Assembly (NCBI GenBank): GCA_030040965.1 | Contig: JASHOT010000001.1 | Span: forward strand, 1 to 45,547 | Source of the DNA: Candidatus Sulfotelmatobacter sp. | GTDB taxonomy: Bacteria > Acidobacteriota > Terriglobia > Terriglobales > Acidobacteriaceae | DNA: 45,547 nucleotides | Direction of reading: 5' to 3' | Shown here: in pieces, positions 1 to 10,302 of the stretch | How positions within the stretch are numbered: position 1 is the stretch's first letter | How the letters are laid out: every line of letters starts with the position of its first letter | Notes under the pieces: model-generated | The model's database searches: none | What the model was told of the DNA's origin: nothing | The model's input: the letters and a program-made list of their open reading frames with translations, nothing else | Translations under genes and position numbers: made by a program

Positions 1-49
1 CTAGAAACTCGGCGATCAACTCCGCCGTGAGCGTTTGCCTACGATCCAT
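1..49 (-). CDS. 5' end of an unidentified gene running off the window
   Basis: An ATG at 49 (minus strand) opens a frame reading MDRRQTLTAELIAEFL up to the window edge. A GAGG Shine-Dalgarno-like motif sits 8 nt upstream, which makes this a believable gene start. It lies about 165 bp downstream of the galK stop on the same strand, so it may be the next gene of that transcription unit. Sixteen residues are too few to assign a family, and no function is proposed. Confidence 0.4.
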   Translation of the reverse strand, partial: MDRRQTLTAELIAEFL

Positions 50-214
50 TTTCTGTGCCTCGTTCTTATGCCTCAGACAGAAAACCGTGGCGCGATCGCG
101 AAGTAGTCTATCAAGATACGGGCGCACCTGCGCGTGTGATGCGAGATTGCATTCCGACCGCACTTTGCATTCCAGTCAGAACTCACATTTGAAGCAGAAA
201 CAAATACGGTGGCA

Positions 215-1366
<1,152 letters not shown>

Positions 1367-1485
1367 GCGTGAGCTTTCTTTGAGTGGGTTCTATTCTAAA
1401 GGAAGCCGCAATTCTCGATGATGCAAGCAATGCCTTCGTTGAGTACAATTTCCGGCGAAGTGAGTCCCCGCAGGTGAACCGCAGG

Positions 1486-2685
1486 ATGGTAATTCGCGCA
1501 AGAACGGCTTCGTTAATCATCGGTCTGATTCTTGTTGGCGCGTTCCCGCTGCTCCGAGCCGAGCCCGGCCAGCAGCGCGATCAAGATGCGCTCTTCAATC
1601 AGGCAATGCAGGCTTATCAACAGAATGAATTTAAGTCTGCGCTACAGCTATTCCAGCAAATCAACGGCTCTCATGCGCAAGAAGCGAAAGTTTACATCGA
1701 CAAGATCAAGACGTATCGGGAGACGTTTTCTGCGGCCGCGGCCATCTTGCAGCGAAGTCCCAACGAACAAGACGTGCGCAGTGTAGAGTATGCGATCGAA
1801 GAACTGCACGCGGCCATCGCGATTAAGGCCGACGGCCCCGGAGAGCCGGACCAGGTATTGCAGAAAGCGCTGCAACTCAAACGGCAGATGGAAACGGCTG
1901 AGTCGAAGAGCGACAAAGACGCCGATCGCAGCCTTTGCGAACGTGCTCTGGCAGCGGCGAATGAACATCGTTTCAAGGAAGCGAGCGACCTCAGTTGTCT
2001 GCTGGCCCATGACAATCCGATATACTCATGCAACGGCGACGAAGCGGCGCACGTCTGCCAAATCAATACTGACCTGGCGAAGATGGAAAAGACCGCGGGA
2101 GTTCCCAGTGCTGCGCCTCAAAGTAAAGGGAACGCCGGAACAGAATCCGGCGATCTGGATAAAGCGAGAGCCGCGTATGCCGGCAACGATTTCGCTCGTG
2201 CGCGAGTTCTTCTCGGCAAAGTCACGGGAGATGCCAAGCCAGCGGGCGACGATCTGCTCTACAAGATTTCGAATTACAACGATTTGATTTCGAGCGCGGA
2301 GAGATTGAGCCGCCAAGGGAAGTATGAAGAGGCGCGAACCGCTTTTCTGTCGGCTGCTGGTATTAAGAGTGACGGGCCCGGCAATCCGCAGAATCGTGCA
2401 GAGATGATGGAGTTATTTCTGGGTGTGGACCAGTTTTATTCGGGCGATTATGCTTCGGCCATTCGGCATCTGGAAAGCTGCAGGAACGCGGGTGTTGGCA
2501 AACCGGCGCTGGTTGACTTTTATCTCGGCGCCAGCAAGCTGGGGGAATATTTTGTGACTGGAGGCAATGATCAAGCCTTGCATCAGGATGCCTTGAACGA
2601 TCTCAAGAGCGCGAAGCAAGCTGGATTTGACACTTCTGGGCACGATGTTTCACCCAAGATTTTGCAAGCTTACAACCAGTTGTAA
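1486..2685 (+). CDS. Exported TPR-like repeat protein of unknown function
   Basis: The open frame extends upstream to 1384, but ATG 1486 is preferred. It has AGGTGA eight nt upstream and begins an evident signal peptide (MVIRARTASLIIGLILVGAF, then a Ala/Glu/Pro-type cleavage region). The mature part is helical, with TPR-like units such as DALFNQAMQAYQQNEFKSA, ARAAYAGNDFARARVL and RLSRQGKYEEARTAF. This suggests a periplasmic scaffold for protein contacts. No enzymatic motif was found. It converges with the Ser/Thr kinase gene, whose stop is only about 20 bp away. The C-terminal part of that kinase also carries TPR-like helices, so a functional link is possible but speculative. The family is a generic tetratricopeptide-type protein. 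Confidence 0.75.
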   Translation: MVIRARTASLIIGLILVGAFPLLRAEPGQQRDQDALFNQAMQAYQQNEFKSALQLFQQINGSHAQEAKVYIDKIKTYRETFSAAAAILQRSPNEQDVRSVEYAIEELHAAIAIKADGPGEPDQVLQKALQLKRQMETAESKSDKDADRSLCERALAAANEHRFKEASDLSCLLAHDNPIYSCNGDEAAHVCQINTDLAKMEKTAGVPSAAPQSKGNAGTESGDLDKARAAYAGNDFARARVLLGKVTGDAKPAGDDLLYKISNYNDLISSAERLSRQGKYEEARTAFLSAAGIKSDGPGNPQNRAEMMELFLGVDQFYSGDYASAIRHLESCRNAGVGKPALVDFYLGASKLGEYFVTGGNDQALHQDALNDLKSAKQAGFDTSGHDVSPKILQAYNQL

Positions 2686-2704
2686 TATTCACTTTCGTTC
2701 CGAG

Positions 2705-4837
2705 CTAATTCGGGCCGACGATTCGGTTCAGGTCGGGTTTGCTGAATACCGCGAAGTACGACGCCCCGCCCTGCGCCGGAACTGTGATGTCAATCTGCTT
2801 CTGCTGATGGTTCGGTCCCTGTAAGGTCAAGGTATATTGTCCAGGCGGAAGGCTGATTTCGAGCGGAGTAACCTGGCCGATAAGGTTTGGCGCGTCCGCC
2901 GTGGCCGGAGTGATCGAGGTAATTGTAGCCCATGGTTCAGCGTTGACTTCAACGTAGTGGGCAGAGGTTGTGTTCACCGCGGCGGGCTGTTTTACCTGCG
3001 ACGCGCTTTTCTTTTCCGGCCGAACAGACATCCAGATGAGAACTGCTGCCAGCATCACGGCCGTAATCCCCAGCCACGTGGTTGACTGAGCGAGCGGACT
3101 CTTCTTCGGCGGAAGGAACTCGCGAAGCTCCGGAGCAATTTCGTCTTTTTGCGAAGCGGCGGCCCCAGTCGATTTCGGAACCAGAACATCGTATGGCACT
3201 TCAGACCGCTGACTCTCCGCTTCCATGGCCGCACGCTGGCTTGACGGAGATGCGGGCGGATGAATCGGAGTCTGTATTGGAGGGCGGGGCGAGAGCCGTG
3301 GCTCCTGATCATCGTGCGGACTTTGATCCGCTTCGTGTGATGGAACTGGTTCAGCTCGAGCTGGTCTGTGTGGTGCGAGCGTGGAAAGCTCAATGGTCTG
3401 ATCGTCCGGATTCAGAGCGTCTTCATGTCTCGGCGTCGCGGATTGTTGCAGACCGTCTTTCTGTTCTCTCGCTTTCTGATCGCGCAGTTGCTGTTCGAGC
3501 CGCGCGATAATCTGAGCTGCCAACGCGCGCGGCGCGGCTTCATGCGGCAGTGACTGCTGTGCCTCCACCACCAAGTTCTTCGCGCTTTCGAGATCGCCCA
3601 GGCGCAGCGCCTCCTCCGCACGTTTGAGGATCTCGGGAAAGCTGCCTGCTTTTGAGCGGGCATCTTTTGATCGATCTTCTCTCGTTCGAGCTTCGCGAAT
3701 CGCGTCGCGCAGACCAACGAACACGGTCGCGGATGGATCGATCTGAATTCCCTGATCGACCAACTGCATGGCCTCATCGAACTGACCTTTACGAAAGGCC
3801 TCCTCGGATTTCATTTGCAGCTGCAGAATGTTTTGTTCCCGAAGCTGCTGTTCCTGCGCCTGTTTGAGCCGGCGCAACAACTCCGCGGCTTCCGCACTCT
3901 GCGGAGCGGCACGCAAAACCCGCATCACCAACTGTCGTGCGGAGCTGAAATCCTTATGTTGCACCGCGTCGGCGGCCTGATTGAGTAACTCGGCCAGCAT
4001 CTTGCTTTCGGATTGATGATGAACGCGCGAGATGTCGAGGGCCATGTCCTCCGCGGTGGGATAGCGTTCGTCGCGATTCTTGGCGAGCGCTTTTTGCAGA
4101 ATTCCTTCCAGCTCTGGCGGGCAGTCCTTCATGTACCTGGTCAACAGAGGAGGTGGATCCTGCATGATCTTTCGCAAGGTCGCGGCCGTAGATCCGCCCT
4201 CGAAAGGCAGAATTCCCGTCAGCATCTGGAACAGGACCACCCCGGTGGAATAGACGTCGGTTCGCACGTCCAGCTCGACATCACCGCCGAGTTGCTCGGG
4301 CGACATGTAATTCAGGCTGCCTACAATGTGTCCGGTTCGCGTGAGCGTTGTTCCGCCCAGCAGCGCAATCCCGAAGTCGACGATTTTTGCAGTGCCATCC
4401 GCGAGAATGACGATGTTGGCCGGCTTGATATCGCGATGCACAAGGCCGCGCTTGTGGGCGTATGTCAGCCCGCTGCAGACTTGCAGAATGATGCCCAGCT
4501 TCTCGGCGAACGGCATCTGGCGCCCGGAGGTGATTACGTTTTCGAGGCTTACGCCCTCGAGATATTCCATCACGAGATAAGGCACGCCTTCCTCGTGGCC
4601 AAGCTCGTATACAGTGACTATGTTCTGATGCTGCAGGTTGCCGGTATATGTCGCTTCACGATAGAAGCGCGTGAGCAGGTCAGGATCGTCAGCCGCCGCG
4701 GTAAGAACCTTGATGGCAACCGCGCGGCCGATGCGCGGGTCGTTGGCGCGATAGACCGTGCCCATGCCGCCACGGCCGATGACATCGACGATGTCGTAAA
4801 TGCCGATGCGCTTGGGTTTGGAGGAGAGCGAGTCCAT
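2705..4837 (-). CDS. Membrane-anchored PknB-type serine/threonine kinase with TPR-like and PEGA-like regions
   Basis: Hanks-type kinase of 710 residues. The glycine loop GRGGMGTVY is near 21-29, VAIK lysine about 43, catalytic HRDIKPAN Asp about 136, DFG Asp about 154 and the MSPEQ activation-segment end about 178-182, so all catalytic residues are present. After the kinase domain (about 14-275) come helical TPR-like units, a low-complexity Pro/charged linker, a single membrane span (WLGITAVMLAAVLIWMSV) and a C-terminal PEGA-like beta domain (VNAEPWATI, PPGQYTLTL). This predicts a cytoplasmic kinase with an extracytoplasmic sensor tail. The frame is open upstream to 4942, but ATG 4837 has GAAGG eight nt upstream and starts just before the kinase fold. 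Substrates are unknown. The convergent neighbour is an exported TPR-like protein. Confidence 0.93.
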   Translation of the reverse strand: MDSLSSKPKRIGIYDIVDVIGRGGMGTVYRANDPRIGRAVAIKVLTAAADDPDLLTRFYREATYTGNLQHQNIVTVYELGHEEGVPYLVMEYLEGVSLENVITSGRQMPFAEKLGIILQVCSGLTYAHKRGLVHRDIKPANIVILADGTAKIVDFGIALLGGTTLTRTGHIVGSLNYMSPEQLGGDVELDVRTDVYSTGVVLFQMLTGILPFEGGSTAATLRKIMQDPPPLLTRYMKDCPPELEGILQKALAKNRDERYPTAEDMALDISRVHHQSESKMLAELLNQAADAVQHKDFSSARQLVMRVLRAAPQSAEAAELLRRLKQAQEQQLREQNILQLQMKSEEAFRKGQFDEAMQLVDQGIQIDPSATVFVGLRDAIREARTREDRSKDARSKAGSFPEILKRAEEALRLGDLESAKNLVVEAQQSLPHEAAPRALAAQIIARLEQQLRDQKAREQKDGLQQSATPRHEDALNPDDQTIELSTLAPHRPARAEPVPSHEADQSPHDDQEPRLSPRPPIQTPIHPPASPSSQRAAMEAESQRSEVPYDVLVPKSTGAAASQKDEIAPELREFLPPKKSPLAQSTTWLGITAVMLAAVLIWMSVRPEKKSASQVKQPAAVNTTSAHYVEVNAEPWATITSITPATADAPNLIGQVTPLEISLPPGQYTLTLQGPNHQQKQIDITVPAQGGASYFAVFSKPDLNRIVGPN

Positions 4838-5037
4838 CGATTCGACCTTCGGGAGCGCAACAGGCCGATTGTGGCGGGAATCGAGCGCGTTCCCGGGCAG
4901 GACGAAGCGTAGCTTCAAATCAGCAAATTTGCAAATGCACACCGGTAAATCGAGGCGCGCGCCGAGCAGGTCAGGGTGGCCAGGTTCTTATCGTCTGCTC
5001 ATCGAAGCGCGGTAGAAACGCGTGTATTCTGTATCCC

Positions 5038-5859
5038 ATGCACCTGCGCATGAAGCTTTTCGCCGTTTCTCTCTTTGCCGTCAGTTCGCTTTTCCCTTGC
5101 CCGTTGTTCGCACAACAGTCCGCCAATAATGGAGGCGATCGCCAATCAACAGCCGCACCGAAACCTGAGGACACCGAGGTGTGGGAGCCGGTGCCTGCGG
5201 TCGTGACGCCGGGGGCCAACAATACGATGCCTCCCTCAGACGCAATTGTTTTGTTCGACGGGAAAGATATTAACGAGTGGGTATCGGCGCAAGACCATAC
5301 TCCGGCAAAATGGATCGTGTCCGGTGGCCTTCTCACGGTGAATAAATCGGCCGGCAATATTGAGACCAGGCGAAGTTTTCACAACTACCAACTTCACATC
5401 GAGTGGAAGATTCCCGCGACCATCACTGGCGCGGGACAGCTGAGAGGCAACAGCGGAGTTTTTCTCGCCTCGACTGGCCCCGCCGACGCGGGGTATGAGC
5501 TGCAGGTGCTCGATCCATATAACAACAAGACCTATGTGAACGGAATGGCGGGCAGCATCTACAAGCAGAGCATTCCGCTGGTGAATCCCGGGCGCAAACC
5601 CGGTGAGTGGCAAACCTACGACGTGGTGTGGGCTGCGCCCGTTTTCAACGGCGACGGCTCGTTGAAGACCCCGGCATACGTAACCGTCTTCTTTAATGGA
5701 GTGCTGGTGCAGAATCACTTTGAACTTAAGGGCGAAACGCGGTATATCGGCCAGCCGTTTTATAAAAAATTCGATGGCGCGCCCATCAAGTTGCAAGCAC
5801 ATGGCGATCCGAGCGAGCCTATGAGCTTTCGGAATATCTGGGTGCGTCCACTGAACTAA
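5038..5859 (+). CDS. Secreted DUF1080 (3-keto-disaccharide hydrolase-like) protein
   Basis: A 273-residue exported protein with a signal peptide (MKLFAVSLFAVSSLFPCPLFA, probable cleavage after AQQ). The mature part matches the DUF1080 concanavalin-like fold: LFDGKDINEW near residue 75, WIVSGGLLTV, the strand LHIEWKIP, the GNSGVFL motif and YELQVLDPYNN, and the terminal SFRNIWVRPL. Members of this family are linked to glycan or 3-keto-glycoside hydrolysis, but a specific substrate cannot be read here. The start could be M1 (5038) or M5 (5050); neither has a good Shine-Dalgarno. It diverges from the kinase gene and precedes the EamA pair by about 230 bp. That gap contains no evident gene. Confidence 0.88.
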   Translation: MHLRMKLFAVSLFAVSSLFPCPLFAQQSANNGGDRQSTAAPKPEDTEVWEPVPAVVTPGANNTMPPSDAIVLFDGKDINEWVSAQDHTPAKWIVSGGLLTVNKSAGNIETRRSFHNYQLHIEWKIPATITGAGQLRGNSGVFLASTGPADAGYELQVLDPYNNKTYVNGMAGSIYKQSIPLVNPGRKPGEWQTYDVVWAAPVFNGDGSLKTPAYVTVFFNGVLVQNHFELKGETRYIGQPFYKKFDGAPIKLQAHGDPSEPMSFRNIWVRPLN

Positions 5860-6091
5860 GGTTCGGTTGGCCCTGATTCGACAGTTCCGTGATTTCCCAG
5901 CTCCGCTCTGGACATCAATTCAACAGCGATTAACTACGACTGACGCGGAATATCCCCGGTAGAAGTATCCAGCCTGATACGATATAGGAAATAGCGATTC
6001 AAATTCATTGCCGTATTTTTTCCTCTCTCAGCAACAGTTTCGCGCTGAGGCAAGTAATCGATTCTTCGTATTTTCTGACAGGAAGATTTTT

Positions 6092-6520
6092 TTGACGCTT
6101 CGCAAGTATCTGGTCATTGTTTCCATCGTATTCTTCGGCTCGTTCGGGGACGCATTCCTGGCACGCGGCATGAAGTACGTCGGCTCGATTGACGTCCACC
6201 ACCTTGGCAATCTCTTCGGCGCGCTGGCGAATCCATTTGTCATCGTCGGAATTTTTTTCCTGCTCGGATTCATGTGGAGTTACATGACAGCGCTTTCCTT
6301 CGCTGATCTCAGCTACGTCCTGCCTGCGACTGCACTCGGCTATGTTGTCATGATCCTGCTTTCGATCTTTTGGCTGCATGAACACGTGAGCGCGCAACGC
6401 TGGATCGGAGTTGCGTTTATCGTGACCGGAGTCGGCGTAGTCGCGGGCGGTCCGTCGCGAACCGAGCATTTGCATCCCGGGATCGAAGAGCATGGTGGCG
6501 AGGCGCAGGAGCGCATATGA
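6092..6520 (+). CDS. Small EamA/SMR-type membrane protein, subunit 1 (ArnE/ArnF-like)
   Basis: Four-helix membrane protein of the drug/metabolite transporter superfamily, about half the size of a standard EamA transporter and therefore expected to work as a dimer. The frame is open from 6008, but TTG 6092 is chosen: AGGAAG lies six nt upstream and the first helix begins at once (LRKYLVIVSIVFFGSFGD). Other hallmarks are SFADLSYVLPATALGYV and the typical end LHEHVSAQRWIGVAFIVTGVGVV. It overlaps the next EamA gene by 4 bp (ATGA), which implies translational coupling and a heterodimer. With the ArnT-like and GT21-like genes downstream, the analogy is ArnE/ArnF, the flippase for undecaprenyl-phosphate sugars. 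The substrate is inferred only from neighbours. Confidence 0.8.
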   Translation: MTLRKYLVIVSIVFFGSFGDAFLARGMKYVGSIDVHHLGNLFGALANPFVIVGIFFLLGFMWSYMTALSFADLSYVLPATALGYVVMILLSIFWLHEHVSAQRWIGVAFIVTGVGVVAGGPSRTEHLHPGIEEHGGEAQERI

Positions 6521-6900
6521 GAATTCTCTACATCTGGCTCTGCATTCTCACGACGGTTACCGCTGCTGCCGCGGGAGATGTCCTCGTCGCGCTGGCCATG
6601 CGCCGCATTGGCGATCTCGGCGACCTTCGCCGCCGGCATGGTTTTCTCACCGTCGTAATCCGTGTGCTCTCCAGCGGCGTACTTTTCAGCGGCGTCTTTT
6701 TCATGGCGATTGCATTTTTCAGCAATCTCATCGGATTGTCGTGGGCCGACCTCAGCCTCATCGGCCCGGCATCGGCCGCTCTCACGTTCGTCACCAATGC
6801 TCTTGGCGCCAAGTTTTTCCTTCATGAAAACGTGGATCGCAGACGCTGGTTCGCCACAATTTTCGTCTGCTGCGGAGTCCTGCTGCTCACCTGGTCATAA
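6517..6900 (+). CDS. Small EamA/SMR-type membrane protein, subunit 2 (ArnE/ArnF-like)
   Basis: A 127-residue, four-helix partner of the preceding gene. Its ATG overlaps the previous stop in ATGA, so synthesis is probably coupled. Family features are the first helix with a conserved acidic residue (AAAAGDVLVALAMRRIGDLGD), the segment LSWADLSLIGPASAALTFV corresponding to the SFADLSYVLPATAL segment of its partner, and the terminal helix LHENVDRRRWFATIFVCCGVLLLTW. Both subunits keep the same topology but differ in sequence, as in ArnE/ArnF or heteromeric SMR pumps. A 56-bp gap separates it from the ArnT-like gene on the same strand. Its likely role is the second half of a lipid-linked sugar or lipid flippase. 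A drug-efflux role cannot be excluded from sequence alone. Confidence 0.82.
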   Translation: MRILYIWLCILTTVTAAAAGDVLVALAMRRIGDLGDLRRRHGFLTVVIRVLSSGVLFSGVFFMAIAFFSNLIGLSWADLSLIGPASAALTFVTNALGAKFFLHENVDRRRWFATIFVCCGVLLLTWS

Positions 6901-6956
6901 GTGGCGGCAAAACTGGACCCAACACGCGACCGCTCATTAGAATAAAGACAGCCTGC

Positions 6957-8927
6957 ATGGATTCAAACGTCCCACTCACTGCGACATCCCCAACAATTCA
7001 GCACGCGACCCGTCCCAACGAAAACCTGCCGAATCGTCTGCTTTCGAACTGGCGATTTTCCGTGGCCGTGCTCATCGGACTGTGGGTCATCATTTACATG
7101 ATCGGCCTGTCGCGGCCACCGTTGCTCGACGACGTGGACACGGTGCACGCCGAGGCTGCACGCGAAATGCTGCAGCGGCACGATTGGGTCACGCTTTACA
7201 CGAATGGTTTTCGCTATCTGGAAAAGGCTCCGCTGATGTATTGGAGCCTCGCGATGAGCTACGAGATTTTCGACATCAACAATTGGAGCACGCGCCTGCC
7301 CTTGATGCTCGGCGTGCTCGCGTTGACGCTCGCGACCTACCGCTTGGGCCGTTATGTCTATGGCGAGCGCGGCGGCTTCTATTCCGGACTGGCGCTTCTG
7401 ACGTCGCTTGGACTTTTCGTTTATACACGCTTTTTGATTCCCGAAGTCCTGGTCACGTTGTGGCTCACGCTGGGTTATCACATTTTTCTGCGAGCGCTTG
7501 AAGAGAAAGAACCGAGCCGCCTGCTGTGCTGGGGATTTGCTGCGATGTGCGCCCTGAATGTGTTGACGAAGGGCTTGATCGGACTCGTTTTTCCCTTTGG
7601 AACGATCTGTCTTTTTCTTCTTCTGACCAGGAATTTGGCAAAACTGAAAAAGCTGCACATTGTTTCCAGCACACTCGTCTTTCTGGTGATTGCCGCGCCA
7701 TGGCATATTCTGGCCGCACTGCGCAACCCGGCTCAGGGGCAGGCGCGCGGATTTCTCTGGTTCTACTTCATCAACGAACATGTCATGCGCTTTCTGGGCA
7801 AACGCGTGCCGCCCGGTTATGACACTGTTCCTTTGGCGATTTTCTGGGGACTCTTGCTCGCGTGGCTATTCCCTTGGAGCGTATTCCTGCCGCAGGCACT
7901 TTGCGACGTGCCCGCGATGTGGCGGCATTTCCGCGGCAAGATCGCCACGACTCTGAATCGAAGGCAGGCGGCAAACCTTTTATTTTTCTTGTGGGCGCTG
8001 GTGATCGTGGGCTTCTTCAGTTTTTCGACCCGGCAGGAGTACTACACCATCCCCGCATCGTCGGCTACCGCGCTTCTGGTCGGCGGCTGGCTGGCACGCG
8101 AATCCGGAGAGGACCCAAGTGATCGGGATCGACGCGCCGGCAGAATTTCCGCCGCAGTTCTGTTCGCTCTTGGAGTGCTTGGCTTTTTCGCCGGAACCTA
8201 TCTTTTGTCGGTGTCGCATCGGCCCACTCCTGGCGCCGATCTTGCCGACTTGCTGAAAAAGAATCCTCAGGACTATAACTTTTCGCTCGGACACGTGCTC
8301 GATCTCACGCCTCAGGCGTTGGGCGTATTTCGCGGTCCGCTGTTAGCCGTCTCGCTGGCAATGCTTGTCGGCACTGGATTGAACTGGCTGCTGCGCAGGC
8401 GAGGACGCCCGTTTGCGGGTAACATCGCACTTACCGGAATGATGATCGTGCTGCTGGCGAGCATTCGCATTTCTTTCATTACATTTTCGCCCATTCTCTC
8501 TTCGTATGATCTGGCACGAGTCGTACAAAAGCAGTTTCGGCCGGGCGATCTGATTGTGATCGATGGCGAGTATTCTGATGCCTCCACACTGAACTTCTAT
8601 ACCGGCGTGCAGGTGCACGTTCTGCGTGAACCGAGCGGCAATCTTTGGTATGGTGCGAAATTTCCGGATGCGCCGCACATTTTTGAGAACAAGGAATCGC
8701 TTGCGAAAATGTGGATGGGGCCGGAGCGCGTGTTTCTCTGGGCGGATCAGGAAGAACCACCTGAGCTCGGGGGGCTGAAGTCCTTTCTGCTGGCCCGCAG
8801 CGGAGGAAAATTTATTTTTTCGAATCGGGCTTTCGATGGCACGATCTCCGAGGGCGTTCCGAGCAGTTTCCCCATTGTCGCAGGAGCCGAGAGAGTGGTG
8901 ACTCGCATTCCTCGTTTGATAAACTAG
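6957..8927 (+). CDS. ArnT-like (GT39/GT83) polytopic glycosyltransferase
   Basis: A 656-residue membrane protein with about 12 hydrophobic segments. After helix 1 comes the PMT/ArnT first-loop signature, LDDVDTVHAEAAREM (acidic pair plus Glu), followed by the LEKAPLMYW motif typical of lipid A aminoarabinose transferase-like enzymes. A C-terminal soluble domain (residues about 535-656) follows the last helix. Such enzymes transfer a sugar from an undecaprenyl-phosphate carrier to lipid or protein at the periplasmic face. The upstream EamA pair fits the matching carrier flippase, and the downstream GT21-like enzyme could build a glycolipid acceptor. No arnA/B/C/D genes are nearby, so the sugar need not be aminoarabinose. 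Confident for the family, low for donor and acceptor. Confidence 0.88.
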   Translation: MDSNVPLTATSPTIQHATRPNENLPNRLLSNWRFSVAVLIGLWVIIYMIGLSRPPLLDDVDTVHAEAAREMLQRHDWVTLYTNGFRYLEKAPLMYWSLAMSYEIFDINNWSTRLPLMLGVLALTLATYRLGRYVYGERGGFYSGLALLTSLGLFVYTRFLIPEVLVTLWLTLGYHIFLRALEEKEPSRLLCWGFAAMCALNVLTKGLIGLVFPFGTICLFLLLTRNLAKLKKLHIVSSTLVFLVIAAPWHILAALRNPAQGQARGFLWFYFINEHVMRFLGKRVPPGYDTVPLAIFWGLLLAWLFPWSVFLPQALCDVPAMWRHFRGKIATTLNRRQAANLLFFLWALVIVGFFSFSTRQEYYTIPASSATALLVGGWLARESGEDPSDRDRRAGRISAAVLFALGVLGFFAGTYLLSVSHRPTPGADLADLLKKNPQDYNFSLGHVLDLTPQALGVFRGPLLAVSLAMLVGTGLNWLLRRRGRPFAGNIALTGMMIVLLASIRISFITFSPILSSYDLARVVQKQFRPGDLIVIDGEYSDASTLNFYTGVQVHVLREPSGNLWYGAKFPDAPHIFENKESLAKMWMGPERVFLWADQEEPPELGGLKSFLLARSGGKFIFSNRAFDGTISEGVPSSFPIVAGAERVVTRIPRLIN

Positions 8928-8987
8928 TTCATTGAGAGGACGACTCTGATCTTGCCGTTCTCGGCCCTTTTCTCATGAGCTGAACGG

Positions 8988-10238
8988 TTGCGTTCCCGGG
9001 CCTTTGATGTCAGCTCATTCCCGGAGTGGATATTGGTTATTGCATACGTAATACTGGCGATCGCCATATTCGGAACCATCACGTCGACGATCGTATTTTT
9101 TCTCTCGGTTATCGGATCAATCCAGTTCAGGCGCTACATCGATCGCGACAAAAAAACGTACGAGAAGTTTTCCGCTAATCTGCCGCCGGTTTCTGTGCTG
9201 AAGCCGGTGCATGGCAATGAGTCGCGCCTCAAGGAAAATCTTGAGAGCTTTTTCCGGCAGGATTATCCAAAATACGAAATCCTGTTTGCTGCCGACGAAC
9301 CCGACGACGCCGCGATTCCAATCATTCAGGAAATCAGCGCACGCTATCCCAATGTTTCCAGCCGTATTCTTGTGACCGGACAGCCGCCATGGCCGAACGC
9401 TCCCAACTATTGCTTCCATCGCCTCACGGAAATCGCCGCTTATGACATCCTGGTCACCAGCGACAGCGATGTGGAGGTGAGTCCGGATTATTTGCGCGAC
9501 GTCGTTCCGCCCTTGCTTGATCCGAAAGTTGGCGCGGTCACTTGCGCCTTTCGTGGCAAAAGCGCCGGAGGAATCTGGGCAGACCTGGATTCCATCGGGC
9601 AGTCGGTTGAGTTTGTCGCCGGCGTTCTGATCGCCAATCTGATGGAAGGCACGAAATTCGGCTTGGGGCCGACCATCGCGCTACGCAAGGATTCGATTGC
9701 AAAGATCGGCGGCTATGCTGCCGTCCGCGAATATCTCTCCAACGATTTCGTGGTCGGCAATTTCATTCACAAGGCCGGGTTTGAAGTCGTGCTGTCGAGT
9801 CACGTGGTGGCACACATTTCTCCAAAGATGTCACTCCGCCGCATGTGGGAACGTCAGCTGCGCTGGGCGATGGGAACTCGTTACTCACGCCCGAAGGGTC
9901 ACTTCGGGTCAGGACTGACCTTTGCCGTGCCCTATGGAATTCTGGGCCTGATCAGCGCGTCGTGGCTCGGTCACCCGCTTCTGGGCTGGGGACTGCTTGC
10001 CACCGCGCTGGTGAACAGGATGGCCCAGTGCTGGATTGTCGGCTGGTGGGCGGCGCGCGATCCGGTCGCAAGGCGTGCTTTTCTGCTTTATCCCCTCAGA
10101 GATTTGCACGGCTTCATCGTGTGGTGTGCCAGTTATCTGAGCAAACGCAGCCTCTGGCGCGATAACAATTATGTTCTGCTTAAGGGCGGCAGGCTGGTGG
10201 CACAGCGTGCGAACGGGGCTATAGTGAAGCCGACCTAG
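8988..10238 (+). CDS. Ceramide glucosyltransferase-like family 2/21 glycosyltransferase (HpnI-like)
   Basis: Membrane-bound inverting glycosyltransferase, up to 416 residues. An N-terminal helix is followed by the GT-A domain: PPVSVLKPVHGNE, the DXD-type TSDSDVEV near residue 165, then the (Q/R)XXRW motif WERQLRWAMGTR near 290, and C-terminal helices. This set is characteristic of GT21 ceramide glucosyltransferases and the related hopanoid enzyme HpnI. The frame begins with TTG 8988. A second TTG at 9033 has GGAG six nt upstream and may be the true start. It is last in the EamA-EamA-ArnT cluster. The likely function is transfer of a hexose or N-acetylhexosamine to a membrane lipid. No hopanoid or sphingolipid genes are seen within the window. 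Confidence 0.85.
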   Translation: MRSRAFDVSSFPEWILVIAYVILAIAIFGTITSTIVFFLSVIGSIQFRRYIDRDKKTYEKFSANLPPVSVLKPVHGNESRLKENLESFFRQDYPKYEILFAADEPDDAAIPIIQEISARYPNVSSRILVTGQPPWPNAPNYCFHRLTEIAAYDILVTSDSDVEVSPDYLRDVVPPLLDPKVGAVTCAFRGKSAGGIWADLDSIGQSVEFVAGVLIANLMEGTKFGLGPTIALRKDSIAKIGGYAAVREYLSNDFVVGNFIHKAGFEVVLSSHVVAHISPKMSLRRMWERQLRWAMGTRYSRPKGHFGSGLTFAVPYGILGLISASWLGHPLLGWGLLATALVNRMAQCWIVGWWAARDPVARRAFLLYPLRDLHGFIVWCASYLSKRSLWRDNNYVLLKGGRLVAQRANGAIVKPT

Positions 10239-10302
10239 ACTCGGCGTGCAGCCGGGGCGCTTGTCAGCCACGCGAAGAACGTGCTAGTTTTCAAGAATTG
10301 AT

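Noticed and set aside
1384-1485. N-terminal extension of the TPR-like protein
   Set aside because: AGGTGA eight nt before ATG 1486 and the signal peptide support the later start.
4013-4912. 299-residue plus-strand frame opposite the Ser/Thr kinase
   Set aside because: It overlaps a fully supported kinase gene and shows no domain or gene-like start.
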